11,883 nt of DNA from Methanocorpusculum sp. (GTDB lineage Archaea > Halobacteriota > Methanomicrobia > Methanomicrobiales > Methanocorpusculaceae). Under the pieces are notes generated by a model, which did not search any database, was not told the origin of the DNA, and saw only the letters and a program-made list of their open reading frames with translations. The stretch covers positions 1 through 11,883 of the forward strand of contig DALTYD010000026.1 in assembly GCA_029986255.1 (NCBI GenBank). The letters are read 5' to 3'. Shown in pieces: positions 5,852-11,883 of this stretch. Both the position numbers and the translations under genes were made by a program. How positions within the stretch are numbered: position 1 is the first letter of the stretch; the number at the start of each line of letters is the position of its first letter.

Positions 5852-7640
5852 GGAACTCGCCAAAAAACAGCGAAGTATCAGTGTAGCAGAATTTTTTGAA
5901 AAGAACAAGCATCTGCTTGGTTTTGAGTCTCCAACGAGGGGACTCCTCACGACCATCAAAGAAGCAATCGACAACTCCCTTGACGCCTGTGAAGAGGCAG
6001 AAATCCTTCCTGATATCTTAGTTGTGGTTCACAAACATGACAATGATATCTTGCGCGTCATTGTCGAAGATAATGGACCAGGGATAGTCGCCGAAAAAAT
6101 GCCGGCTGTTTTTGCTAAACTACTTTATGGATCAAGATTCCACCAAGTACGTCAGACACGCGGTCAGCAGGGAATAGGTATCTCAGCAGCAGTCCTCTAC
6201 GCCCAATTGACAACGGGAAAACCAGCACTGGTTATCTCTCGTACAAACGCAAAGGCTAAAGCTCACAAGATGCGGGTCCTCATTAAAACGGAGACGAATG
6301 AGCCAGAAGTGATATCACATGAAGAGATCAACTGGATACTGCCACACGGAACCCGTATTGATCTAGAATTCAAAAGTACAATGCAAGCGAAAAAAAAACT
6401 GCTTGAGTACCTTAAGTACACCTCTATCGTCAACCCACATGCCCGTTTTCGCATCGAAGTCAATGGTGAGTCAGTCATATATGACCGCATATCAAACGAT
6501 GTGCCACCATGCCCAATAGCAATAAATCCACATCCATATGGAATTGAACTCGGCGTACTGAAACGAATGACAACAGGAGCGGAAAAATCATTAAAAGAAT
6601 TTTTAATTGAAAACTTCTCCAAGGTTGGGGAGAAGACTGCACTGGAAATCTGTTCAATTGCAAAAATTGACGCCAGGATTCACGCAAACATGATTCCTCT
6701 GGAACAACTTAATCAACTGTTAAAGGCAATGCAAACAGTGAAGATTCCCGCACCAACTGCATCTCAATGTTTGTCACCCATCACTGAAGATCTAATCGTA
6801 AAAGGAATGGAAAAGGAATTTCAATTTGACTTTATTAAGGCGAGAACCCGTCCTGGAAATGTTTTTTGTGGGAATTCATTCATCGTAGAGGCAGCAATTG
6901 GATATGGAGGCAAACTACCCGCAGAAGGAAATGCCTTGATTCTCCGATTTGCCAATCGTGTACCTCTATTGTACCAACAAGGAGCGTGCGCAATTACATC
7001 CGCGATCGCGAATGTAAACTGGAAAAACTATGGAGTAACCCAACAAAATCTACCAATGGGCCCACTTATGATCTTAGTCCATGTAGCATCAACAAACGTT
7101 CCATTTACGAGTGAGTCAAAGGATGCAATTGCGTCCGTTCCAGAGATTGAACGAGAGATCACACTTGCTTTGCAGGAATTGGGTCGTGATTTGAAACAAT
7201 TTTTAAATCGTCGTGAAAAAAATAAGTTGCAAGACGATCGAGCTCGCGCAATTTGTGCGCTGCTTCCATTAATTTCGCAGAAAGTTGGAGAAATAGTAGA
7301 ACTCACACCTCCAAATACAGCACCCATTGAGGGAAAAGTTATGCGAAAGGTTGTTTTAAAGAAGAGATTAACAAATGGAAGGATATTAATTAGAATAGAC
7401 AACTACACGATGATAACTCAACACGTAGCTCTGTATGAGATATCTAAGGATTCAGCAGTAGATGCTACAATTCTTCCCGATTTTCTGACGGAGATGGATG
7501 GTGAATATACGAAGGTGTGGAAACGGACAATTTCTGCTGGAGATTTTTTTGAGGTTTCATATACTGGTTGCGGAGGAGGCATTGTTGAACTACAAGGGAT
7601 AGAAGAAAAAATGAAGGTCATAGTGGATTTAGATGTTTGA
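5838..7640 (+). CDS. top6B: DNA topoisomerase VI subunit B (ATPase)
   Basis: The ATP-binding subunit of the type IIB topoisomerase A2B2, which relaxes and decatenates chromosomal DNA. ATP-driven dimerisation of B controls cleavage by A. GHKL ATPase motifs are intact: N-box KEAIDNSLDA (41-50), DNGPGI (78-83) and the ATP-lid GQQGIGISAA (109-118). A helix-two-turn-helix region follows (roughly 235-300), then the transducer domain with switch lysine Lys428 in TSESKDAI, equivalent to Lys427 of the Sulfolobus protein. A C-terminal beta domain (about 500-600) is like the extra Ig-like domain in some methanogen subunits. Length, 600 residues, is normal for the long form. The ATG at 5838 lies inside hisS, with GAGGT (5828-5832) 5 nt before it. 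The end overlaps top6A by 8 nt. Confidence 0.97.
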   Translation: MVLAEELAKKQRSISVAEFFEKNKHLLGFESPTRGLLTTIKEAIDNSLDACEEAEILPDILVVVHKHDNDILRVIVEDNGPGIVAEKMPAVFAKLLYGSRFHQVRQTRGQQGIGISAAVLYAQLTTGKPALVISRTNAKAKAHKMRVLIKTETNEPEVISHEEINWILPHGTRIDLEFKSTMQAKKKLLEYLKYTSIVNPHARFRIEVNGESVIYDRISNDVPPCPIAINPHPYGIELGVLKRMTTGAEKSLKEFLIENFSKVGEKTALEICSIAKIDARIHANMIPLEQLNQLLKAMQTVKIPAPTASQCLSPITEDLIVKGMEKEFQFDFIKARTRPGNVFCGNSFIVEAAIGYGGKLPAEGNALILRFANRVPLLYQQGACAITSAIANVNWKNYGVTQQNLPMGPLMILVHVASTNVPFTSESKDAIASVPEIEREITLALQELGRDLKQFLNRREKNKLQDDRARAICALLPLISQKVGEIVELTPPNTAPIEGKVMRKVVLKKRLTNGRILIRIDNYTMITQHVALYEISKDSAVDATILPDFLTEMDGEYTKVWKRTISAGDFFEVSYTGCGGGIVELQGIEEKMKVIVDLDV

Positions 7641-8730
7641 ACAAAAAAAACGTGATTTTGTAACGAGGCAACGATTAATGGAGATTGCCCGAGGATGGTA
7701 TGAACAGATGAACGTAGGTGAAGCGCCATCCATAACACTACCAACACGAACTAAGTACAACATTGAATATGATGACACATCAGATGTGTGGACGTACGGA
7801 TCAAAGGAAAGCACGCGAAACGCAAGTACTGTTAAATCAGCTATCCACATATTAAAGATGGCATATGTAATTGCATTTATCAAGATGCAGCTAACAGAAA
7901 ACCGATCCTCAACACTGAGAGAGATGTATTATATATCAGAGGGCTGGAAACAGGCAAAATTCCAAACACAGAGTGAGAGTAATTATCTGGTAGAAGATCT
8001 GGAAATTATTACGAGTCTACAACGTGAGTACTTTCATATACGCCCTGAGGAAGATGGAGCATCGATTTTCGGGCCTCTAAGAGTGAGAGAAAATACACGA
8101 CGCGGTATGAAAGAAATTCACTGTCAAGATGATGTAGGAGAAGCAGGATATAATATTCCAAATAATGTAGAAAACGTGGATCTGGTGGATCACAATGCAA
8201 CATGTGTGATTGCACTTGAGACTGGAGGTATGTTTTCACGATTACAAGAAAACAGATTTGATGAGGAATATAATACGATTCTTTTGCATCTAAAGGGACA
8301 GCCAACACGAGCGACACGCAGAATTCTGAAACGAATGAATGAGGAACTTAAGATTCCAGTAGTAGTATTTACGGATGGAGATCCTTGGTCGTATCGAATT
8401 TATGCGTCTGTTGCTTACGGCTCAATTAAGACTGCACACATGTCAGAGTATCTAGCAACACCATCTGCTCAATTTATTGGGGTAAAACCATCCGATATCC
8501 GAGATTACAACCTTCCTGCAGAAAAATTAACTGAGCAGGATATGAATGCACTCCAGGCAGAACTTTCGGATCCACGATTCGGTTCGGAGTTCTGGAGAAA
8601 AGAGATCAAGCTACAACTAGAAATGAAGTTAAAATCTGAACAACAGGCATTTGCAAGTCATGGTTTAGATTTTGTAACAAAGGAGTATCTTCCAAAAATG
8701 CTGTCGGAACTAGATATTTTGAGGAGATAA
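7633..8730 (+). CDS. top6A: DNA topoisomerase VI subunit A (cleaving subunit, Spo11 homologue)
   Basis: The DNA-cleaving subunit of topoisomerase VI and the archaeal relative of Spo11. The winged-helix (CAP-like) 5Y domain carries TLREMYYIS (94-102), where Tyr100 is the likely nucleophile that forms the 5'-phosphotyrosyl link (Tyr99 is adjacent). The Toprim domain has Glu196 in ALETGGM and Asp248/Asp250 in FTDGDPWSY, which bind Mg2+. At 365 residues it is of normal length and has no missing catalytic residue. The start ATG at 7633 overlaps the top6B stop by 8 nt. There is only a weak Shine-Dalgarno, so translation is probably coupled to top6B, which would help keep subunits equimolar. A T-rich tract directly after the stop probably ends the operon. 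Confidence 0.97.
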   Translation: MFEQKKRDFVTRQRLMEIARGWYEQMNVGEAPSITLPTRTKYNIEYDDTSDVWTYGSKESTRNASTVKSAIHILKMAYVIAFIKMQLTENRSSTLREMYYISEGWKQAKFQTQSESNYLVEDLEIITSLQREYFHIRPEEDGASIFGPLRVRENTRRGMKEIHCQDDVGEAGYNIPNNVENVDLVDHNATCVIALETGGMFSRLQENRFDEEYNTILLHLKGQPTRATRRILKRMNEELKIPVVVFTDGDPWSYRIYASVAYGSIKTAHMSEYLATPSAQFIGVKPSDIRDYNLPAEKLTEQDMNALQAELSDPRFGSEFWRKEIKLQLEMKLKSEQQAFASHGLDFVTKEYLPKMLSELDILRR

Positions 8731-8735
8731 GTGTG

Positions 8736-8748
8736 TTTTTCTTCTTTT
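8736..8748 (+). terminator. U-rich terminator of the hisS-top6 operon
   Basis: TTTTTCTTCTTTT starts 5 nt after the top6A stop codon and fits archaeal U-tract termination. Confidence 0.55.
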
Positions 8749-8799
8749 GGATATAGAGTACCATGTGGAAAAAGATTATTGAGAATAAGGATGATACAC

Positions 8800-8833
8800 A
8801 AAAAACACATATGGAGTAAAAAAATGATAAAAA
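8800..8833 (-). terminator. U-rich terminator of the winged-helix regulator gene
   Basis: On the minus strand, downstream of the stop at 8876, come T5 (8833-8829), T7 (8824-8818) and T6 (8805-8800). With the plus-strand tract at 8736-8748 this forms a two-way termination zone between convergent genes. Confidence 0.5.
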
Positions 8834-8875
8834 TTCAGAATAAAATTAGAGAGTATCTGAGAAAGAGGAATCATC

Positions 8876-9790
8876 TCATAGCCGCAAAATCCCAGAATGG
8901 CTATTATGCTGCATCAGGAGATGTTCATAGATTTTTCGTGCCTTTGGAGTAAAAGAGTAATAACACTTTGTCCCGACCATTTCCACCAAGACAATACCTT
9001 CTCGAGCATATCGACGAAGATACCATCTGAGAGTTTCTGGGGAAAGACCCAGAAATTCTGCAAGTTCCATCCGATTTGCATAGGGATGATCATATAAGAT
9101 CTGCAAGAATTTACCTGATTTTTTCCTAGTAAGCAGCTGAGACAGAGTCTGTTCAAACTTATCTCCAGTATCCATACCCGCAAGATAATATAATGTAGAA
9201 CCATTTCGAGAGAGCTGTATCAATTTACCAGCATTTTTAAGTTTGTAAAGATGATAACAAATGGAACCACGAGATAACATTAATCCAGCGACCAGTTGCT
9301 TCTGTGAACATCCTGGATGTAATTGGATATAATCACAGATTTTTCGAGGGATAAGGGATTTCGTACGATGTTTTTCTGAATGAATTCGAGATGCACAGAT
9401 GCAACCAAGCAAAACAAAAAGGACAGGAGTATCAAAGAAAACAAGATCATGCGAGAGAGGGATAGCAGAGTAGGATGATTTACAACTTATAAATAACTGA
9501 TTCAATACTGAGAAGGAAATAGTTCCTTCTATCTCTGAAGTTATCTTAGCATCATCAAATCGTATGATCTCATAAGTATTCTCCAAGACATGGATCTCAC
9601 TGATGTCTATCCATGAAGAGAGAATTCCAACAAAAACTGTACCTAAGAAAAAAATTGACAAAAAAATACCTAGAAAAAGAGATATACTAATGTGTTTCGG
9701 TATTTGCAAACTTTGAATCATACTATGGGATAAGAACAAATAGGTTGTGTAGTCAGCAATCGAAATGACAGTAATTATCCATTCCACCAT
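8876..9790 (-). CDS. Membrane-anchored regulator with two winged-helix domains
   Basis: A 304-residue protein with an N-terminal membrane part and a cytoplasmic DNA-binding part. Hydrophobic spans are visible at about 4-20, 34-58 and 117-133. Between the second and third is a hydrophilic stretch of about 60 residues (60-116), probably outside the cell, that could sense a signal. Two tandem winged helix-turn-helix domains follow: about 146-204 (SQKQLVAGLMLSRGSICYHLYKL, a MarR/ArsR-like recognition region) and about 224-292 (NRMELAEFLGLSPETLRWYLRRY). This layout is common in Methanomicrobia for proteins annotated only as winged-helix regulators; the signal and targets are not known from sequence. 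No in-frame alternative start exists upstream of 9790 before a stop. No Shine-Dalgarno is seen. A TATA-like element and a 13-nt palindrome lie upstream. Confidence 0.8.
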   Translation of the reverse strand: MVEWIITVISIADYTTYLFLSHSMIQSLQIPKHISISLFLGIFLSIFFLGTVFVGILSSWIDISEIHVLENTYEIIRFDDAKITSEIEGTISFSVLNQLFISCKSSYSAIPLSHDLVFFDTPVLFVLLGCICASRIHSEKHRTKSLIPRKICDYIQLHPGCSQKQLVAGLMLSRGSICYHLYKLKNAGKLIQLSRNGSTLYYLAGMDTGDKFEQTLSQLLTRKKSGKFLQILYDHPYANRMELAEFLGLSPETLRWYLRRYAREGIVLVEMVGTKCYYSFTPKARKIYEHLLMQHNSHSGILRL

Positions 9791-9834
9791 ATGAGAGAGG
9801 AATGAAGAGAACGCTTTGGGAGATAACTTCAGTC

Positions 9835-9847
9835 ATGCTTAAAGCAT
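9835..9847. promoter_or_regulatory. Palindrome ATGCTTAAAGCAT, candidate operator
   Basis: A perfect 6-1-6 inverted repeat. If the TATA-like element at 9857-9867 drives the minus-strand regulator, the predicted transcript start falls near 9836, inside this palindrome. That is a classical place for repression, possibly autoregulation by the winged-helix protein. Confidence 0.4.
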
Positions 9848-9856
9848 TGTACGAAG

Positions 9857-9867
9857 AAAAATATATC
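9857..9867 (-). promoter_or_regulatory. TATA-like element of the winged-helix regulator gene
   Basis: GATATATTTTT on the minus strand, about 70 nt before the ATG at 9790. Orientation is ambiguous: on the plus strand it reads as an A-rich BRE followed by ATATAT. Confidence 0.35.
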
Positions 9868-9970
9868 TCCGGAAAAAGCTAGATGGTTTGAAGCCCTCAT
9901 TATGATTTCTTTGGATAGCAGATATCTCATAAAGTATCACTCCATAACTTTACAAATAGTAATAATTCTA

Positions 9971-9987
9971 AAATATATAATATATTT
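9971..9987 (+). promoter_or_regulatory. Symmetric TATA element
   Basis: AAATATATAATATATTT is a perfect 8-1-8 inverted repeat and a very strong TATA candidate. On the plus strand it predicts a start near 10006, about 50 nt before the ATG of the 20-codon ORF. Confidence 0.5.
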
Positions 9988-10054
9988 GTTAAGTGATAAC
10001 TAATTCTATAAAAAAGAGACCCTCTAGTAGATTGAGGATCTAAGGAGAATCATT

Positions 10055-10117
10055 ATGGAGGATATAATAGATATCAATGAATCGAGATCATCATCAGAAT
10101 CCCTGGCAAGAGAATGA
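10055..10117 (+). CDS. Candidate 20-residue small protein or leader peptide
   Basis: The ATG at 10055 has an AAGGAG Shine-Dalgarno at 10042-10047 with 7 nt spacing, the best ribosome binding site in the window, and a strong TATA element about 75 nt upstream. The predicted peptide begins MEDIIDINESRSSS, is rich in serine and acidic residues, has no membrane segment, and ends at TGA. No family is recognised. It could be a regulatory leader peptide, a small protein, or the 5' remnant of a lost gene. A small inverted repeat CCTC...GAGG (about 10022-10038) sits just before the ribosome binding site. Confidence 0.35.
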   Translation: MEDIIDINESRSSSESLARE

Positions 10118-10125
10118 TATAAATA
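10118..10125 (+). promoter_or_regulatory. TATAAATA, possible upstream promoter of the metal regulator gene
   Basis: A good TATA match directly after the small ORF. Transcription would start near 10148, giving a leader of about 110 nt that includes the hairpin at 10158-10184. The alternative is the TATA at 10224. Confidence 0.35.
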
Positions 10126-10162
10126 AATCTCTTAGATGGATAATGCATGTTTTCTCCCTTAA

Positions 10163-10181
10163 AACCAATGTTAGATTGGTT
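10163..10181. promoter_or_regulatory. Inverted repeat AACCAAT-GTTAG-ATTGGTT, candidate operator or hairpin
   Basis: A perfect 7-5-7 inverted repeat, extendable outward (CTTA at 10158-10161 with TAAG at 10181-10184) if two A residues bulge. A 19-bp palindrome upstream of a DtxR/MntR-type gene is the expected form of that family's operators, so it is a candidate autoregulatory site. It may also form an RNA hairpin. Confidence 0.45.
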
Positions 10182-10223
10182 AAGATTATGAGAGCTACAT
10201 AAGATTAAAAAAAACCAAAAATA

Positions 10224-10232
10224 GATAAATAA
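10224..10232 (+). promoter_or_regulatory. TATA box of the metal-dependent regulator gene
   Basis: GATAAATAA centred near 10228 is 29 nt before the ATG at 10257, the spacing of a leaderless archaeal transcript. It is flanked by CATAAGATT copies at 10198-10206 and 10239-10247. Confidence 0.5.
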
Positions 10233-10256
10233 AACGCTCATAAGATTCTATGAACA

Positions 10257-10718
10257 ATGAGATACCATATGAATGCAATGTCCCAGTCTGCGCATTGCAA
10301 ACAACTCACTGCAAAAGAAGAGGACTATCTTGAAGCAATCCTCAATGTTTCACAAGAAAAAGGTTACGCAAAGACGAAGGATGTTGCTGAGGAGATGGCA
10401 CTATCACCGCCTTCAGTAGTTGAGATGTTTTTGAAACTCGATCGAAAAAAACTAGTTGTGTACCGCAAATACGAAGGAGTAACACTTACAAACGTGGGCA
10501 AATCCATAGCAGAGCGGGTGAAGTATCGTCACGATGTACTGGTAGAATTTCTGAAACTAATCACAGTTTCAGAGGATATTGCAAACATGGATGCCTGTGC
10601 CATGGAGCATGAACTTAACGCAGAAACAATTCAAAAAATAAAACTATTCGTAGAATATGTGAACAGCTCAAAATCAGTCCAACTAGAAATGAAACGATTC
10701 GCAGAATTCTATAAATAA
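10257..10718 (+). CDS. DtxR/MntR-family metal-dependent transcriptional repressor
   Basis: A 153-residue cytoplasmic regulator that should bind Fe2+ or Mn2+ and repress metal uptake or redox genes. The N-terminal winged helix spans about 15-85, with recognition helix SPPSVVEMFLKL (50-61) and a wing near YEGVTLT. The dimerisation domain has RHDVLVEFL (91-99) and DACAMEHEL (112-120). Putative metal ligands are Asp23 and Glu26 (EEDYLEAI), His92, Cys114, Glu117 and His118. Asp23/Glu26 resemble MntR Asp8/Glu11, whereas Cys114 sits where DtxR has Cys102 and MntR has Glu99, so the metal site looks hybrid. There is no C-terminal SH3/FeoA domain, and the length is close to MntR (142). ATGs at 10257, 10269 and 10278 are possible; the TATA spacing favours the first. 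No metal transporter gene adjoins it. Confidence 0.88.
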   Translation: MRYHMNAMSQSAHCKQLTAKEEDYLEAILNVSQEKGYAKTKDVAEEMALSPPSVVEMFLKLDRKKLVVYRKYEGVTLTNVGKSIAERVKYRHDVLVEFLKLITVSEDIANMDACAMEHELNAETIQKIKLFVEYVNSSKSVQLEMKRFAEFYK

Positions 10719-10845
10719 AGTGCATTCATACATATTCCTATTATTCATTGAAACATTCAGTTCATAGATTCAAGTACACTAACTTCACTGCTAATATGGA
10801 GAGTTCATCATTTGATTTTTGTAGATTGTTATATAGTAATAATAT

Positions 10846-11580
10846 TCACAAATCATCTGAACGAACATATGCAGTAGAGGATAAGCGTTTTGTGTATCTT
10901 CGCCACACGAGAATAACAGCAAGGATCACTACAACAAGCACCAACAGCGCAAATACAGCAAACCATGGATTGATGCGCCAGAGTTCAATGACTGCGGCAG
11001 CACCGAATGCAACTGATAGAGTAGAAAGAATACTGCCAACTGTTACAATCCAAAATACAGTTCGAACACGCATACCAAACAGTCTCCCAAGAATTGTAGT
11101 AGTAGTTGCACCAGAACCCTGAAGCGGAATGTACATGAATATGAGGAGACCTAGTTGGGATAGTTGTTCAATCCAGGGTTTTTTCTTTCGAACACTATTG
11201 GCTCCATCCATAACTCTGCGAATGAGATTACCAATATATGGGATTTTTTCTAGAAGATCAAAGTTCAGAGCAATGAGAACAGAACTCATCATATCCATCA
11301 GGATAATACCCAAGCAGATGATCCATAAAGGATAGGCAAGACCAAAAGAAATGAAAATAATAGATTCCTTCCCAAATGGAGGGACAAGATAGGCAACAAA
11401 GAGACCAAGCAGTGTTAGATACTCATGACTCGGCTCACCGATGATACCAGTTGCAGGGGGATAGATAATCCACATGGCAAAGAGGAAGATACCATACACA
11501 GCAAGAGGAAAGCCAAGGAATAGGATACGGCGGAGAATAATTTTCGTCCATACCTGTGCACTACGTCCATCATCAGCCAT
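10846..11580 (-). CDS. Small multi-drug export family membrane protein
   Basis: A 244-residue polytopic membrane protein resembling the 'putative small multi-drug export' family (PF06695). The family look comes from YLVPPFGKESIIFISFG (64-80), the polar intramembrane stretch LMDMMSSVLIALNFDLLEKIP (94-114) and PLQGSGATTTTILGRLFGM (152-170), where Gly/Ser/Thr-rich segments probably line a transport path. Hydrophobic spans are at about 17-39, 54-67, 73-110 (likely two), 141-152, 172-198 and 205-226. The C-terminal tail is short and basic. The family name is historical, and the real substrate is unknown. The start at 11580 lacks a Shine-Dalgarno but has a TATA box 33 nt upstream, so a leaderless transcript is likely. 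It converges with the metal regulator gene, leaving 127 nt between them without a clear terminator hairpin. Confidence 0.8.
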   Translation of the reverse strand: MADDGRSAQVWTKIILRRILFLGFPLAVYGIFLFAMWIIYPPATGIIGEPSHEYLTLLGLFVAYLVPPFGKESIIFISFGLAYPLWIICLGIILMDMMSSVLIALNFDLLEKIPYIGNLIRRVMDGANSVRKKKPWIEQLSQLGLLIFMYIPLQGSGATTTTILGRLFGMRVRTVFWIVTVGSILSTLSVAFGAAAVIELWRINPWFAVFALLVLVVVILAVILVWRRYTKRLSSTAYVRSDDL

Positions 11581-11883
11581 AAATAATAGTTATGTACATT
11601 GATTGGAGGCTATAAAGGATTACTGGAAACAACATCACAGTATATATTAGACAAACTGTCACAGGTAATTAAATGATAAAAACAAAAATAAAATTTTTCT
11701 TCAGTTGTAAGATTAGTACTATTCATCTTGTTTTGAATATTACAACTATGAAAAATCTCATGCCCTATACCAAAATAATATCCAAAGACAGGAGTAAGAA
11801 TGAACAGCAGCATGATGATATGGATCATGCAGTATCATATCTTTTGAAATTGCGCGCATAATCAGAGAACTAAAGAACCCAAA
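11581..11883. other. AT-rich right edge without a convincing gene
   Basis: Besides the promoter at 11611-11616, this stretch has TATATATTA (11641-11649) 28 nt before an ATG at 11673 that opens a 62-codon frame (11673-11861, starting MIKTKIKFFF). The spacing would suit a leaderless gene, but the protein has no recognisable feature and the stretch is AT-rich enough for chance. A minus-strand frame across the same bases is no more convincing. Confidence 0.35.
11611..11616 (-). promoter_or_regulatory. TATA box of the small multi-drug export family gene
   Basis: TTTATA on the minus strand, centred about 33 nt before the ATG at 11580, predicts a transcript starting within a few nt of the start codon. 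Confidence 0.5.

Larger units (their letters stand above)
9791..10256. other. Regulatory intergenic region between two transcription factor genes
   Basis: 466 very AT-rich nt between divergent regulator genes. It holds four TATA-like elements (9857-9867, 9971-9987, 10118-10125, 10224-10232), palindromes at 9835-9847 and 10163-10181, three TAAGATT repeats, and the 20-codon ORF at 10055-10117. No structured RNA gene is recognised. Confidence 0.5.

Noticed and set aside
8731..8952. 73-codon plus-strand frame beginning with GTG right after top6A
   Set aside because: It has no ribosome binding site of its own, contains the terminator T-tract in its first codons, and its end runs antisense into the winged-helix regulator gene; the protein is basic and featureless.
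10748..11122. 124-codon plus-strand frame near the right end
   Set aside because: It lies mostly antisense to the small multi-drug export family gene, and its Thr/Arg/Asn-rich sequence is typical of a reverse-frame shadow.
10846..11580. DedA/SNARE-associated family as identity of the membrane protein
   Set aside because: The PPFGKES, GSGATTTTILGR and LLEKIP patterns fit the small multi-drug export family better; the DedA signature with its conserved basic/acidic pattern was not seen.
11610..11828. 72-codon minus-strand frame (starts MIHIIMLLF)
   Set aside because: It has a hydrophobic start but no ribosome binding site or TATA at a suitable distance; it covers the promoter of the export family gene and overlaps the rival plus-strand frame.

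Overview
This window is from an archaeon, most likely a methanogen of the Methanomicrobia (Methanomicrobiales-like). The firmest evidence is an adjacent pair of DNA topoisomerase VI genes (top6B, top6A), an archaeal-type histidyl-tRNA synthetase, BRE/TATA-style promoter elements, several genes with a TATA box about 28-34 nt before the start codon and no Shine-Dalgarno (leaderless or nearly so), and U-run terminators. The order-level assignment is inferred from protein style and moderate-to-low GC, not from a search. The DNA is visibly AT-rich, most of all between genes. I see no rRNA, tRNA, CRISPR array, insertion sequence or phage gene.

Layout. Left: a class I (DhnA/FbaB-type) aldolase on the minus strand (196-1095) diverges from a cysteine desulfurase-like class V aminotransferase (1191-2360), which is followed by an unrecognised 105-residue protein (2383-2700). 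After a 320-nt gap holding a possible structured RNA comes a minus-strand pair: a 64-residue membrane-like small ORF whose stop overlaps the start of an asparagine-synthase-like ATP-pyrophosphatase lacking the glutaminase domain (3021-4156). Centre: after a 460-nt gap with a promoter, a palindrome and small hairpins comes the tight operon hisS-top6B-top6A (4619-8730), each junction overlapping. Right: convergent to the operon is a membrane-anchored regulator with two winged-helix domains (8876-9790); then a regulatory stretch of 466 nt with palindromic TATA boxes, a 20-codon ORF with an excellent ribosome binding site, and a hairpin; then a DtxR/MntR-family metal-dependent regulator (10257-10718); then, convergent, a small multi-drug export family membrane protein (10846-11580). 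The last 300 nt hold no convincing gene.

How the genes relate. The hisS-top6B-top6A overlaps imply co-transcription and translational coupling of an aminoacyl-tRNA synthetase with the two subunits of the A2B2 type IIB topoisomerase. The desulfurase and its small neighbour, and the asparagine-synthase-like protein and its small neighbour, are two candidate functional pairs with unknown substrates. The two regulators sit next to palindromic sites suited to autoregulation, but no target pathway is visible here. I found no obvious new multi-gene defence or metabolic system. The most promising unexplained items are the AsnB-like two-gene unit, the 20-codon ORF, the regulatory DNA before the metal regulator, and the structured element at 2763-2813.
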